DNA of 64,000 bases from Carboxylicivirga sp964602515. Lineage in GTDB: Bacteria > Bacteroidota > Bacteroidia > Bacteroidales > Marinilabiliaceae. The translations under genes were made by a program, and so were the position numbers. Numbering within the stretch: the stretch's first letter is position 1; every line of letters begins with the position of its first letter. Below are positions 17,177-25,866 of this stretch, in pieces. The stretch is taken from contig CAZRRJ010000001.1 of assembly GCA_964602515.1 (NCBI GenBank), positions 1 to 64,000 on the forward strand, in the 5' to 3' direction. Under the pieces are notes generated by a model that had not been told where the DNA came from, did no database searches, and was given only the letters and a program-made list of their open reading frames with translations.

Positions 17177-18991
17177 ATGAGACAAATAAAATATATATCA
17201 GTACTCTTTTTACTGTTGTTGTTTAATGTTGGGTGTAACGATGATTTTCTGAACCTGGCACCAAAAGATGAATTGTCTGAAGTAACAATGTTTTCTACCT
17301 ATGACAATTGCAAAGTATTTTCCTGGGGTTTTTATGAGAATCTTAATCCTTATCCCTGGTCTGGTCATACTGGAAAATACTATAAAACCATTGCCTGGGA
17401 TGCTGAAGCTGACCTGATTGAGAATGGTTATGCCACCAACGGGGAAGCCTACCTTTGGGATAGAGTGACTATTCCGGCAACAGATATGGATTGGACCAAT
17501 AGGTATGAGAGCATACGAAGGGCAAATTTATTAATTGATAATGTACCTAATGCCGATATGACCGATACTGAAAAAGCCCACTGGCGTGGAATAGGTTTAT
17601 TTTTCAGGGCCTATGAGTACATAAAACTGTTAGCCAAGTTTGGCGGAGTACCATGGGTGGAGTATTCGCTAACCGATGCCAACACGAATATATTGTATGG
17701 ACCAAAAGATTCGCGAGAGGTGGTTGCCGATAATATACTAAGAGACCTGCAGGAAGCTGTGGAAAGTGTTAAAGAAGAAGGAGATGGTGAAAATACAATT
17801 AATGCCAATGTTGTAAGGGCTTTAATTTCCCGTTTTGGTTTATTTGAAGGAACTTGGCGTAAATACCATGATTTGGATGACTATACAAAGTTTTTAGAAG
17901 CCAGTGTTGTAGCATCTGATAAACTTCTTCTGGATTATCCGGATTTAATGCCGTATTACGATCAAATATTTAACCGGGAGGATTTACAGGGGCAGCCTGG
18001 TATTATTCTTTATCATCATTACATTGACGATGATGCAGGCTTTCATATGATGTCGACTAACACCCGTTCAACCAATGATAAATATGATGTAACCCGTAAA
18101 GGCGTTGATATGTTCCTGTGCAAGGATGGACAAACGATTTGGAATAGCCCCTTATTTCAGGGTAATAAGGATGTTTATGCTGAGTTCAGAGACAGAGATA
18201 CACGCTTACTTATTATGACACCTCCTCCATACAAAGTTAATTCTTTAGGAACAGGCGTTTGGGAGCCTACAGGTAATCCGGTCGATGAAGAGTGGATTAC
18301 CGAGATGGCCCGTATTAGTGGTGCAAAGTTAGGCGATTTAGAATCACCTTATAAGCAAGTGCCCGATCGTAACTGGTCTGATCGTATTACTACCGAAGTA
18401 CCTAACTTTGAAGGTTTGCTGCCAACGCAAACTGCAACCGGGTACCGATTCTGGAAGTATTTCAGTAACGTTAGCTATCGTACTTCGTCAAAAGACTTTA
18501 ATGATGGACCTATCTTCCGAATGGGTGAGATTTTAGTAAATCATGCAGAAGCTAAATTTGAACTTGGGGAGTTTGACCAGGCAGTGGCCGATTTAACCAT
18601 TAATAAGTTGAGGGAGCGCGGTGAGGTGGCTACAATGAATGTGGCGTCGATAACCAGTGATTTCGACCCCAAGCGAGATCCTTCTGTTAATGAGATTTTA
18701 TGGGAAATCAGAAGAGAGCGGGCTATAGAGCTAATGGGCGAAGGTTTCCGAAGAGAAGACTTGAGGAGATGGAAAAAGATGCATTATGCAGCTGAACCTA
18801 AATTGGGGAGATGGATCAGGCAAGACGATTATAAAAAAGTAATTCCTATCAAGGGTGGTGCTGCCGAAGGCTATGTTCAACTGGTACCTGGAATGCCTCC
18901 TGTATTTCCTGAACATTATTACCTATTTCCTTTACCAAGTGAAGAGATAGTGCTTAATGATGCATTACAACAAAACCCTGATTGGGAGTAA
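17177..18991 (+). CDS. SusD/RagB-family surface glycan-binding lipoprotein
   Basis: A 604-residue outer-membrane lipoprotein. Its signal peptide ends FNVGC, with Cys20 acylated (MRQIKYISVLFLLLLFNVGC), followed by the FLNLAPKDELSEVTMFSTYD start typical of SusD. The central TPR-like helices (WRGIGLFFRAYEYIKLLAKF) and a C-terminal RagB/SusD segment (FRMGEILVNHAEAKFELGEF, ERAIELMGEGFRREDLRRWK) are clear. It caps the SusC barrel and binds glycan. It lies 20 nt after susC in the same operon. Confidence 0.95.
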   Translation: MRQIKYISVLFLLLLFNVGCNDDFLNLAPKDELSEVTMFSTYDNCKVFSWGFYENLNPYPWSGHTGKYYKTIAWDAEADLIENGYATNGEAYLWDRVTIPATDMDWTNRYESIRRANLLIDNVPNADMTDTEKAHWRGIGLFFRAYEYIKLLAKFGGVPWVEYSLTDANTNILYGPKDSREVVADNILRDLQEAVESVKEEGDGENTINANVVRALISRFGLFEGTWRKYHDLDDYTKFLEASVVASDKLLLDYPDLMPYYDQIFNREDLQGQPGIILYHHYIDDDAGFHMMSTNTRSTNDKYDVTRKGVDMFLCKDGQTIWNSPLFQGNKDVYAEFRDRDTRLLIMTPPPYKVNSLGTGVWEPTGNPVDEEWITEMARISGAKLGDLESPYKQVPDRNWSDRITTEVPNFEGLLPTQTATGYRFWKYFSNVSYRTSSKDFNDGPIFRMGEILVNHAEAKFELGEFDQAVADLTINKLRERGEVATMNVASITSDFDPKRDPSVNEILWEIRRERAIELMGEGFRREDLRRWKKMHYAAEPKLGRWIRQDDYKKVIPIKGGAAEGYVQLVPGMPPVFPEHYYLFPLPSEEIVLNDALQQNPDWE

Positions 18992-19031
18992 TATTATTAA
19001 TAATGGTAATTACAAATTAGTAATTTAGCTG

Positions 19032-19277
19032 ATGCAGCGGGACAACCTCCGATCTGCTGAGGTTGTTAATACCGATAATACAGTTAATAATATGCAGATA
19101 GGATATGCCATCTACTCAACTACTGGTTATTATTTTAAGGGAGAAATCGATGATGTGAGAATTCTGGATGATGTCTTAATTGAGGAACAAATAGCCGGTA
19201 TTGTTGCTGGTACCGAATGGTGTACTAATTTTTTTTATAAGGAGTTGAATGAATCAGATTTAACCTGCCCTGGTTAA
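19032..19277 (+). pseudogene. LamG/concanavalin-like domain remnant
   Basis: The reading frame encodes GYAIYSTTGYYFKGEIDDVR then ILDDVLIEEQIAGIVAG, the closing strands of a LamG-like jellyroll (G-x-IDDVRI-x-D is characteristic), plus a short unrelated tail. A complete LamG domain needs about 150 more residues upstream, but SusD ends 40 nt before. It is a 3' fragment of a deleted glycan-binding or glycoside-hydrolase gene between SusD and the sulfatase. Confidence 0.65.
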
Positions 19278-19329
19278 AAGGTTAATGAGGGCAGGTAGTA
19301 ATAAATACAAATAATAATCAACATTGAGT

Positions 19330-20868
19330 ATGTATAGTAAGTTAAGAATATTGGGCGCAATTGTTGTTGCAATGCTTTTTAATGCTTGTAGTTCGCCTCA
19401 AAATAAAGCCGAAAAGCCAAATATCATCTACATTTTGGCTGATGACCTTGGTTATGGTGAATTAGGTTGTTATGGACAGGAATTGATTGAAACACCCCAT
19501 ATTGACCAATTGGCCGCAGAAGGGATGCTTTTTAGTCAGCATTATGCCGGAGCGCCGGTCTGTGCACCTTCCCGTTGCGTATTAATGACTGGCAAGCACA
19601 TGGGGCATTCTTATGTACGTGGTAATGACGAATGGCGCGAGCGCGGTGATGTATGGAATTACAAAGCACAGATTACGGATTCAACTCTGGAAGGACAGCG
19701 CCCTTTGCCACTTGAAACGCAAACCATTGGGCGTATTTTGCAAAGGGCTGGCTATAAAACTGCTGCGGTTGGTAAATGGGGGTTAGGAGCTCCACATACC
19801 GATGGTATTCCAAATAAACAGGGCTTTGATTACTTCTTTGGCTATAACTGTCAGCGTCAGGCTCACACATATTACCCAATACATCTCTATGAAAATGAGC
19901 ACCGGGTATATTTAGATAATGATACAGTGGCACCAGGAACACGCTTAGCCAAAGGCGCTGATCCATATGCTATTGAGAACTATAAGCCTTATAATCTAAA
20001 GGACTATTCACCCGATTTGATGTTTGGCAGGATTACCAGTTTTGTGGATAAAAATCGTAAAGAACCGTTTTTTCTGTACTGGGCAACACCCATACCTCAT
20101 GCGCCTATACAAGCTCCACAGAAATGGGTAGATTATTACACTCAGAAGTTTGGTGATGAAAAGCCTTACGATGGCAAACATGGGTATTTTCCGCATCGTT
20201 ATCCGCATGCTGGGTATGCAGCTATGGTTTCTTACCTGGACGACCAGGTGGGTCAATTGATTAATCAGTTAAAGGAGCTGGGTATATATGATAATACAGT
20301 TATCATTTTTAGCTCCGATAACGGACCAACCTATAATGGAGGAACTGATTCGCCGTGGTTTGGCAGTGGAGGCCCTTTCAACAGTGAGTATGGTAGGGGT
20401 AAAGGCTTTTTACACGAAGGAGGTATTCGTGTGCCAATGATTGCTTCGTGGCCTGGATATATTAAGGCAGGTTCAACCAGTGGGCATGTTTCTGCTTTCT
20501 GGGATGTGTTGCCTACCCTGTGTGATATTGCCGGAGTAGAGAAGCCCTCAGATACTGATGGAATTAGCTTTTTGCCGGAGTTATTAGGAAAAAAGCAAAA
20601 GCCTCATGAATACCTGTATTGGGAATATCCTGAATATGGCGGTCAGTTGGCTGTTCGTATGGGGGATTATAAAGTCATTGCCAAGAATGTGAGGAGGGAT
20701 AATAATATAACTTTTGAATTATATGATCTAAAATCAGATCCTTTGGAAAACAATGATATTGCAAATCAATGTCCTGATATTATTACTAAAGTAAGTCAGA
20801 TTCTTCAGGAGGAACATACAATCTCATGGAATAATCGCTGGAGGTTTACGCAATTGGGAGATGAATGA
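19330..20868 (+). CDS. Sulfatase, formylglycine-dependent lipoprotein (family S1)
   Basis: A 512-residue arylsulfatase-like enzyme. ATG at 19330 is chosen over the TTG two codons upstream; it gives a lipoprotein signal (MYSKLRILGAIVVAMLFNAC, Cys20). NIIYILADDLGYGELGCYGQ carries the metal-binding aspartates 38 and 39. The sulfatase signature CAPSR at 78-82 places the formylglycine precursor at Cys78 (Cys type, needing the aerobic or anaerobic maturase elsewhere in the genome). SSDNGPTYNGGTDSPWFGSG is the second metal/substrate motif. It probably desulfates the imported glycan in the periplasm or at the surface. It belongs to the SusC/SusD locus. Confidence 0.93.
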   Translation: MYSKLRILGAIVVAMLFNACSSPQNKAEKPNIIYILADDLGYGELGCYGQELIETPHIDQLAAEGMLFSQHYAGAPVCAPSRCVLMTGKHMGHSYVRGNDEWRERGDVWNYKAQITDSTLEGQRPLPLETQTIGRILQRAGYKTAAVGKWGLGAPHTDGIPNKQGFDYFFGYNCQRQAHTYYPIHLYENEHRVYLDNDTVAPGTRLAKGADPYAIENYKPYNLKDYSPDLMFGRITSFVDKNRKEPFFLYWATPIPHAPIQAPQKWVDYYTQKFGDEKPYDGKHGYFPHRYPHAGYAAMVSYLDDQVGQLINQLKELGIYDNTVIIFSSDNGPTYNGGTDSPWFGSGGPFNSEYGRGKGFLHEGGIRVPMIASWPGYIKAGSTSGHVSAFWDVLPTLCDIAGVEKPSDTDGISFLPELLGKKQKPHEYLYWEYPEYGGQLAVRMGDYKVIAKNVRRDNNITFELYDLKSDPLENNDIANQCPDIITKVSQILQEEHTISWNNRWRFTQLGDE

Positions 20869-20881
20869 AAGTAAAAGGGAA

Positions 20882-20932
20882 ATGAAACATATTAAAATAG
20901 GTGGTACTGTAATCTAATTTAGTATGTTTCAT
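20882..20932. terminator. Inverted repeat between convergent genes
   Basis: ATGAAACATA (20882-20891) and TATGTTTCAT (20923-20932) are perfect 10-bp inverted arms with a 31-nt loop, located where the sulfatase and mnmE transcripts converge. The stem is AT-rich and lacks a T-run, so termination activity is uncertain. Confidence 0.35.
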
Positions 20933-20966
20933 GTGGTGTTAATAGATTTAATGTTAGTGTATTATA

Positions 20967-22376
20967 TTACTTTCCGATACAGAAATTCTTAAAAATATTG
21001 CCTAAAACTTCATCTGTATTAATCTGTCCGGTTATCTCACCTAAGAAGTGGAGCACTTCCCGAATGTCCTGGGCCAGGAAATCGCCGGTAATACCAGTTT
21101 GCAGTCCATCAACCACGCGCTGGATGGCTTTGTGTGATTTTTGTAAAGCTTCGTAGTGGCGCACGTTGGTTACAATCACCTCGTTGTTATCAATGGCAGA
21201 GAGGTTAACTGTTTTGAGCAGGGCAGAGGTTAAGACATCGATGTTGGATTGTTGTTTGGCCGAGATGGGAACAATGGCATCGGTGCCTGACAGCTCCTTA
21301 AAGCTGCTTTTTTGGAAGCGCTCCTGAACACCTTCATTAGCCAAATCGGTTTTGTTAATCACTACAATCAGCTGTTGATACGTGTCCATTCTTTGTTTTA
21401 CATCTGTGATAGCGTCGTGAATCTTCTCATCCGGATCGTTTACATCCAGCATCAGTAAAATAATGGTTGCTTTGGTAATTTTATCATAGGTGCGTTCAAT
21501 CCCCAGGTTCTCAATTTCATCTTTGGTGGCACGTATGCCGGCCGTGTCAATAAAGCGGAAGCTGATGCCTTCAATATTGATGGTGTCTTCAATCACATCG
21601 CGGGTGGTACCATGAATATCCGAAACAATGGCGCGCTCTTCCTGTAATAGAGTATTCAGCAGGGTGGATTTACCGGCGTTGGTGTGGCCAACAATTGCCA
21701 CCGGAATACCATTTTTAATGGCATTACCCAATGAGAATGAGTTTATCAGCTTTTTTAGTACAGAGTCTATTTCATCAACCAGTTTGGTTAGTTCATTGCG
21801 ATTGGCAAACTCCACATCTTCCTCGCTAAAGTCAAGCTCCAGTTCAATTAAGCTTATAAAATTAATTAATTGAGACCTTAAGTTAATCAGCTCATTGGAA
21901 AAGCCACCACGCATTTGCTGTAGTGCCACACGGCGAGCCGCTTCACTTTTTGAAGCAATTAAGTCAGCTACTGCTTCGGCTTGCGATAAATCCATTTTAC
22001 CATTCAGAAAAGCCCGCTGGGTAAACTCACCTGCCGTGGCCAGACGGGCACCATTCCTAGTTAGTAACTGTAGTATCTCTTGTTGGATAAAAGTTGCCCC
22101 ATGACAGGCTATTTCAACAATCTCTTCTCCTGTAAAAGAGTGTGGCGATTTAAAAAGGCTGACCAGTACTTCGTCAATATCCTTTTCGCCATCCCTGATA
22201 CTTCCAAAATGTATGGTGTTGGCTTTTTGTTCACTAAGTAGTTTACCTGCTTTGGCCGGCTTAAAAATCTTTTCGCAAATAGATATGGATTGATTACCCG
22301 ACAAGCGGACAACTGCAATAGCACCCATTCCCTGGGCTGTTGATATGGCACAGATGGTATCTTTTTCGCTTCTCAT
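20967..22376 (-). CDS. mnmE: tRNA uridine-5-carboxymethylaminomethyl modification GTPase MnmE
   Basis: A 469-residue protein of normal MnmE length. The N-terminal folate-binding domain starts DTICAISTAQGMGAIAVVRL. The central helical domain is interrupted by the G domain: G1 GHTNAGKSTL, G2 around TTRDVIED, G3 DTAGI, G4 NKTD. The C-terminus is FCIGK, the conserved C-x-G-K where the catalytic Cys sits. With MnmG it installs the cmnm5 group on wobble uridines. It is transcribed alone here. Confidence 0.97.
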   Translation of the reverse strand: MRSEKDTICAISTAQGMGAIAVVRLSGNQSISICEKIFKPAKAGKLLSEQKANTIHFGSIRDGEKDIDEVLVSLFKSPHSFTGEEIVEIACHGATFIQQEILQLLTRNGARLATAGEFTQRAFLNGKMDLSQAEAVADLIASKSEAARRVALQQMRGGFSNELINLRSQLINFISLIELELDFSEEDVEFANRNELTKLVDEIDSVLKKLINSFSLGNAIKNGIPVAIVGHTNAGKSTLLNTLLQEERAIVSDIHGTTRDVIEDTINIEGISFRFIDTAGIRATKDEIENLGIERTYDKITKATIILLMLDVNDPDEKIHDAITDVKQRMDTYQQLIVVINKTDLANEGVQERFQKSSFKELSGTDAIVPISAKQQSNIDVLTSALLKTVNLSAIDNNEVIVTNVRHYEALQKSHKAIQRVVDGLQTGITGDFLAQDIREVLHFLGEITGQINTDEVLGNIFKNFCIGK

Positions 22377-22999
22377 ACAACATGAAATTTACCCCGGATG
22401 GGGAAGAAATAAAAATAAAAAAGGAACGTGGCATACGAGAATAAAAAATACATTTGTAATACTATTACCCTGCGTTGTTACGCACCTTCAAAAATAGAAC
22501 GAGTTAACAAATACAAAACAGTTATGTGTTTGTTACAGCTAACTGATCTGCTTGCAAAAGTAGATAAAAATAATTCATTATTAATCTCCATTTTAAATCT
22601 CTTTATTCAGAATAATAAAACAGGAGAATACTAGTATCAATTTATGATGTGATATTATATTATCTTAAAATTGGCTGTCAATAGTAATAATAACATGTAA
22701 AATGCTTATTTAAATTTATATATGCTTGAAACTTACTATTCGTGAGCGTTCTGAAATAAGGTTGTATAGAATACTTTACTTACTTAGATATATGATGAGG
22801 TGACATGAAAAAATGGTCGATTTCTGTTTATTAGCAATGTATAATGTGTGGTTTATAAAACAAGTTTGTAAACGTTAATTGAGCAACTTTCAGAAAAGCA
22901 AGTAAGGACAGGCTGTAATCTGTATAATTAGATTTTTTATAGTTGCCTTTCACTTGATTTTTTTACTAAGAATAATGATTTATAAGAGAGTTGTTTTTA
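22377..22999. other. Intergenic, AT-rich
   Basis: It follows the mnmE start and runs up to the decayed ligase-like copy. A 68-codon open frame at 22428-22634 has no protein-like features. No other signal seen. Confidence 0.5.
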
Positions 23000-23664
23000 C
23001 CAGGCAGAGTGGTTTTGAAATGGCAAGGGAACAGCGGAACAAGAACTGGTAGCCGGAACACCAGAAACTCCGTTTAACGAGTTTATTCGCATATGGATGG
23101 CGTATGGACTTGGGGGTATTACTGGTATTGGGACAGTTGTATTTCTGTTTCGCAAAGGTACGCGATGAATCACAAAGAAACACAGAGGTAGTCCGGAGTA
23201 ACTCTATAAAGCCTCATCGGATATCTGTGTTACTAAGAGGCAACTTATTATCAATAATAGTTTTTGCCTTTTTCGTGCTCGCTGGATGTTACCCCAATTG
23301 CTGTATTGCCTAAAATTTATAAGCTAAACCTTTTGTTTACAGATTTATTGCGATTATTCTTCTCCCTCTTTCTTTCTGGTTGGTTATCCAAACTATTAAT
23401 CAATACCAAGAGTACAAACACTGGAAAGAGGCTTACCAACTCTACCAATACCAGGTATATACTGCTGCTGATGAATACCAACTTGCGTTGGAATAATTGC
23501 CAGAGAATGGTTTACTATTACAGATGTATGGTAAGTGCTGACTATGTCAGTAAACAGTGATCGGTGATCAGTAGTCAGGAAAACGTTGGGTAATGCAAAA
23601 GAATTATTGGAACAAGTAGCACAATTGAGGAGTGATCCAATTTTATATACTACCCTGGGTGATG
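23000..23664 (+). pseudogene. Decayed copy of the O-antigen-ligase-like/TPR gene (paralog of 26864-27603)
   Basis: The segment aligns base by base with the 3' half of the intact gene downstream. Shared stretches include GCAGAGTGGTTT, the GAGTTTATTCGCATATGGAT block, GGTTATCCAAACTATTAATC, and GAGGAGTGATCCAATTTT. Several indels and stops break every frame. The match ends abruptly at GGTGAT (about 23664), and the 5' half is absent. The copy even retains both short-repeat families found inside the intact gene (a CACAGAGG-type patch near 23170 and a CAGTAAACAGTGATCGGTGA patch near 23549). It shows the peptide locus was duplicated and partly deleted here. Confidence 0.85.
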
Positions 23665-23739
23665 ATTTCATATATTCATCCATTTATGGATGGGAATAAA
23701 AGAATTGCACGAATTGTAAGTAAGTTTTATATTATTTGG

Positions 23740-23747
23740 TATATTTG
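23740..23747 (+). promoter_or_regulatory. Promoter -7-type box overlapping an inverted repeat
   Basis: TATATTTG matches the Bacteroidota TAnnTTTG -7 element, 23 nt before the regulator ATG. It is embedded in an inverted repeat, TTTGGTAT (23735-23742) and ATACCAAA (23755-23762). That layout fits an operator covering the regulator's own promoter. Confidence 0.5.
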
Positions 23748-23770
23748 TTATGCAATACCAAATATAGCAT

Positions 23771-25345
23771 ATGTCAATTCGATTGCTTTTATTCTTAATT
23801 GTTACTAGTTGTTTTGCTTCATGCGTATTTGAGCAAAGGGGAAAGGACAGTGATAGGCAGTTATTGGCCATTGAAAATCAAATTTATTATTATCCTCATT
23901 TAGTAGAACAACAGGTTGATAGCTTGAAATTATTACTGCGAAGCTTTGAATTGCATCCTCATTCCGGGCAAATAGCTTTTTTATGCGGGTTTATGGATTA
24001 TCACCGGGGGGAGATGGACAGTGCTCTCATTTATATCGAAAAAGGTTTAATAAGTTATACCCGGGAAAGTAATCCTGAAGGAAAGGCAAAGTGCAACCTT
24101 TTATTAGGATGGATTGCCGAAGGAGCTGGTTACTGGGAACAGGCCAAAACCAATTACTACAAAACAATACAATTGACTAATGATGATTGTACCAAGGAGA
24201 ATGGCTTGGCCTGGTTGGGTATTGCACGATGTAAACAGGCCATTAAAGACCCAATAGATGGGGAGGTTAAAAAAGGTATTAAGTATCTTAAATCTTGTGG
24301 TATTAAAGAGTTTTTACTCTATGTGGATTTTGCTTCTTTTATGTTTAATGAGCAAAATGAGGAAGCTGCAACTCACTTAAAAAATGTAGCCAAGGAATAT
24401 CTTAGTATGGGACTGAATAATAATGCATCTACTACCTATAAGTGGTTAAGCAAGTATTACTTACATCATGGGCAGTATGATTCGGCCCAATGTCAGATTG
24501 ATAAAGCAATTGATAACTATGATGAAACATATACTGGCAGTTTTATGTTACCAGGTTTTTATCAAATGAAAGGAGTCATCTATTTTTATCAAAAGGATTA
24601 TAATGTCAGCCGTCAGTATATGTTAAAGTCTCTTAATGGATATAAGAAACATAAAAAGGAGAATTTGTCTTACTATGCTTATAAATATCTTTTTAGAGTT
24701 GATACTCTGCAAGGAGACTATAAACAGGCAATATTTCATCAATCTAAAGCTTTGTATTATAATAATGCGATGCAAAAGAAAGAGAAACAGTTGATGAGCA
24801 AGATAGCTGAAGTAGATTTGGGTGTGTTATTATTGCAACAAAACATTGATGAGTTAACGTATGATAATAAGATTAATCACATGATTTATAGTGTCTTCAT
24901 TATTATTGTATTTGGAGTAATGTTTATCGTTTTTCAATTTATGCAATATAGACATAGAGAGAAGCAACACCGGGAGAGAGAGAGAGCCATACAATTGCAA
25001 AATATTTTAGTTGGTTTGGGTGAAAAACGTTTGTTGCAGAAAAAGGGTGACAGTGCTCATGTTCATTTTGCCTCACTTTCTGATGAATTTGCCGAGTGTT
25101 ATATGGAAACAATTCGTTTATTTACAAAGGACTTCCCTCAACTTACAGATACGGAGGTGCGTTATGCCGTAATGTTTGCTCTTGATTTATCAGCAGAGGT
25201 TATATCTGAAATACAAAATGTGCAGACGACAACTATCCGAAAAGTAAAACAACGTATCCGACAAAAGTTGGAACTGCAAAGTTTAGATTCAGTTGAACAA
25301 TACTTTCAGAACCATCTGGAATTAAAGGATGTAAACAGGTATTAA
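23771..25345 (+). CDS. TPR-containing membrane regulator with C-terminal HTH
   Basis: A 524-residue protein. The N-terminal signal has a lipobox-like end (LLLFLIVTSCFASC). About 300 residues of tetratricopeptide helices follow (e.g. KCNLLLGWIAEGAGYWEQAK, GQYDSAQCQIDKAIDNYDET). One TM helix lies at about residues 375-395 (MIYSVFIIIVFGVMFIVFQF). The cytoplasmic part ends in an HTH of the LuxR/sigma-4-like kind (LTDTEVRYAVMFALDLSAEV, TTTIRKVKQRIRQKLEL). This architecture is common in Bacteroidota as a one-protein membrane sensor-regulator. It stands at the head of the peptide locus, 279 nt before the first peptide gene, so it is the likely local regulator; the ligand could be one of the exported peptides (inference). 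Confidence 0.85.
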   Translation: MSIRLLLFLIVTSCFASCVFEQRGKDSDRQLLAIENQIYYYPHLVEQQVDSLKLLLRSFELHPHSGQIAFLCGFMDYHRGEMDSALIYIEKGLISYTRESNPEGKAKCNLLLGWIAEGAGYWEQAKTNYYKTIQLTNDDCTKENGLAWLGIARCKQAIKDPIDGEVKKGIKYLKSCGIKEFLLYVDFASFMFNEQNEEAATHLKNVAKEYLSMGLNNNASTTYKWLSKYYLHHGQYDSAQCQIDKAIDNYDETYTGSFMLPGFYQMKGVIYFYQKDYNVSRQYMLKSLNGYKKHKKENLSYYAYKYLFRVDTLQGDYKQAIFHQSKALYYNNAMQKKEKQLMSKIAEVDLGVLLLQQNIDELTYDNKINHMIYSVFIIIVFGVMFIVFQFMQYRHREKQHRERERAIQLQNILVGLGEKRLLQKKGDSAHVHFASLSDEFAECYMETIRLFTKDFPQLTDTEVRYAVMFALDLSAEVISEIQNVQTTTIRKVKQRIRQKLELQSLDSVEQYFQNHLELKDVNRY

Positions 25346-25528
25346 TAGAGATGTAATGCGTTTTAATATTTAACAATACGACTAAAGTTGAGTATGCAGC
25401 TGTATTGTTGTTAGTTTACTTTGTTTACCAATATAATAAACGTACGGTTTTTGTAAAATATTGTACACTCGCTTAGTACATATACTTGCAAGTAATATTT
25501 GTACCTAACTGATAAATAGGTGATTATT

Positions 25529-25550
25529 ATTTGTCACGCATTTGTCACGC
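25529..25550 (+). promoter_or_regulatory. Perfect 11-bp tandem direct repeat, operator candidate
   Basis: ATTTGTCACGC occurs twice with no spacer (25529-25539, 25540-25550). An 11-bp step puts both copies on the same DNA face, as expected for a transcription factor binding a direct repeat. It lies between the TPR/HTH regulator and the first peptide gene, 75 nt before the latter's ATG. Confidence 0.5.
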
Positions 25551-25624
25551 TTAAAATATGACAAGTCATTTAGCTTTTTTGTTTCTTGCACTTCATCGGG
25601 TGGTACACCCAAAAGACTTTGATT

Positions 25625-25846
25625 ATGAAGAAGAAACGAAAGCTTATTGTTGGATTGTGTATTATATTAACCGCACTGCATTTGTTATGTCCTCCAAATA
25701 ACAGCACCTATGACATAAACCTGGAAAATTATTCGCACTATGCATATGCAGGTGAGGAAGGTAAAATAGAAGTGGATTTAGAATGTAAACCATTTAGTCT
25801 TATTGAGTGGTTTGGAGAAATCATAAAAATAATGGGGTTTAAATAA
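25625..25846 (+). CDS. Secreted peptide 1, NVEALA-like leader
   Basis: A 73-residue peptide. ATG at 25625 is preferred over the upstream frame start because the other peptides of the locus also begin MK-. It has a basic N-terminus and hydrophobic core (KLIVGLCIILTALHLLC), then DINLENYSHYAYAG, with A-Y-A at 40-42 in the place of the family's A-L-A. It is the odd one out: only one cysteine follows the cleavage motif, and no propeller or thioredoxin-like gene follows. Instead the O-antigen-ligase-like gene starts 20 nt downstream. Family assignment rests on leader layout and context. Confidence 0.6.
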   Translation: MKKKRKLIVGLCIILTALHLLCPPNNSTYDINLENYSHYAYAGEEGKIEVDLECKPFSLIEWFGEIIKIMGFK

Positions 25847-25866
25847 TATAAGAGACACTTGTTGCT

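Noticed and set aside
22428..22634. 68-codon plus-strand frame after mnmE
   Set aside because: No recognisable motif, AT-rich composition and no operon context.
22980..23683. Several short frames on both strands in the region before the regulator
   Set aside because: They are fragments or antisense readings of the decayed ligase-like copy.
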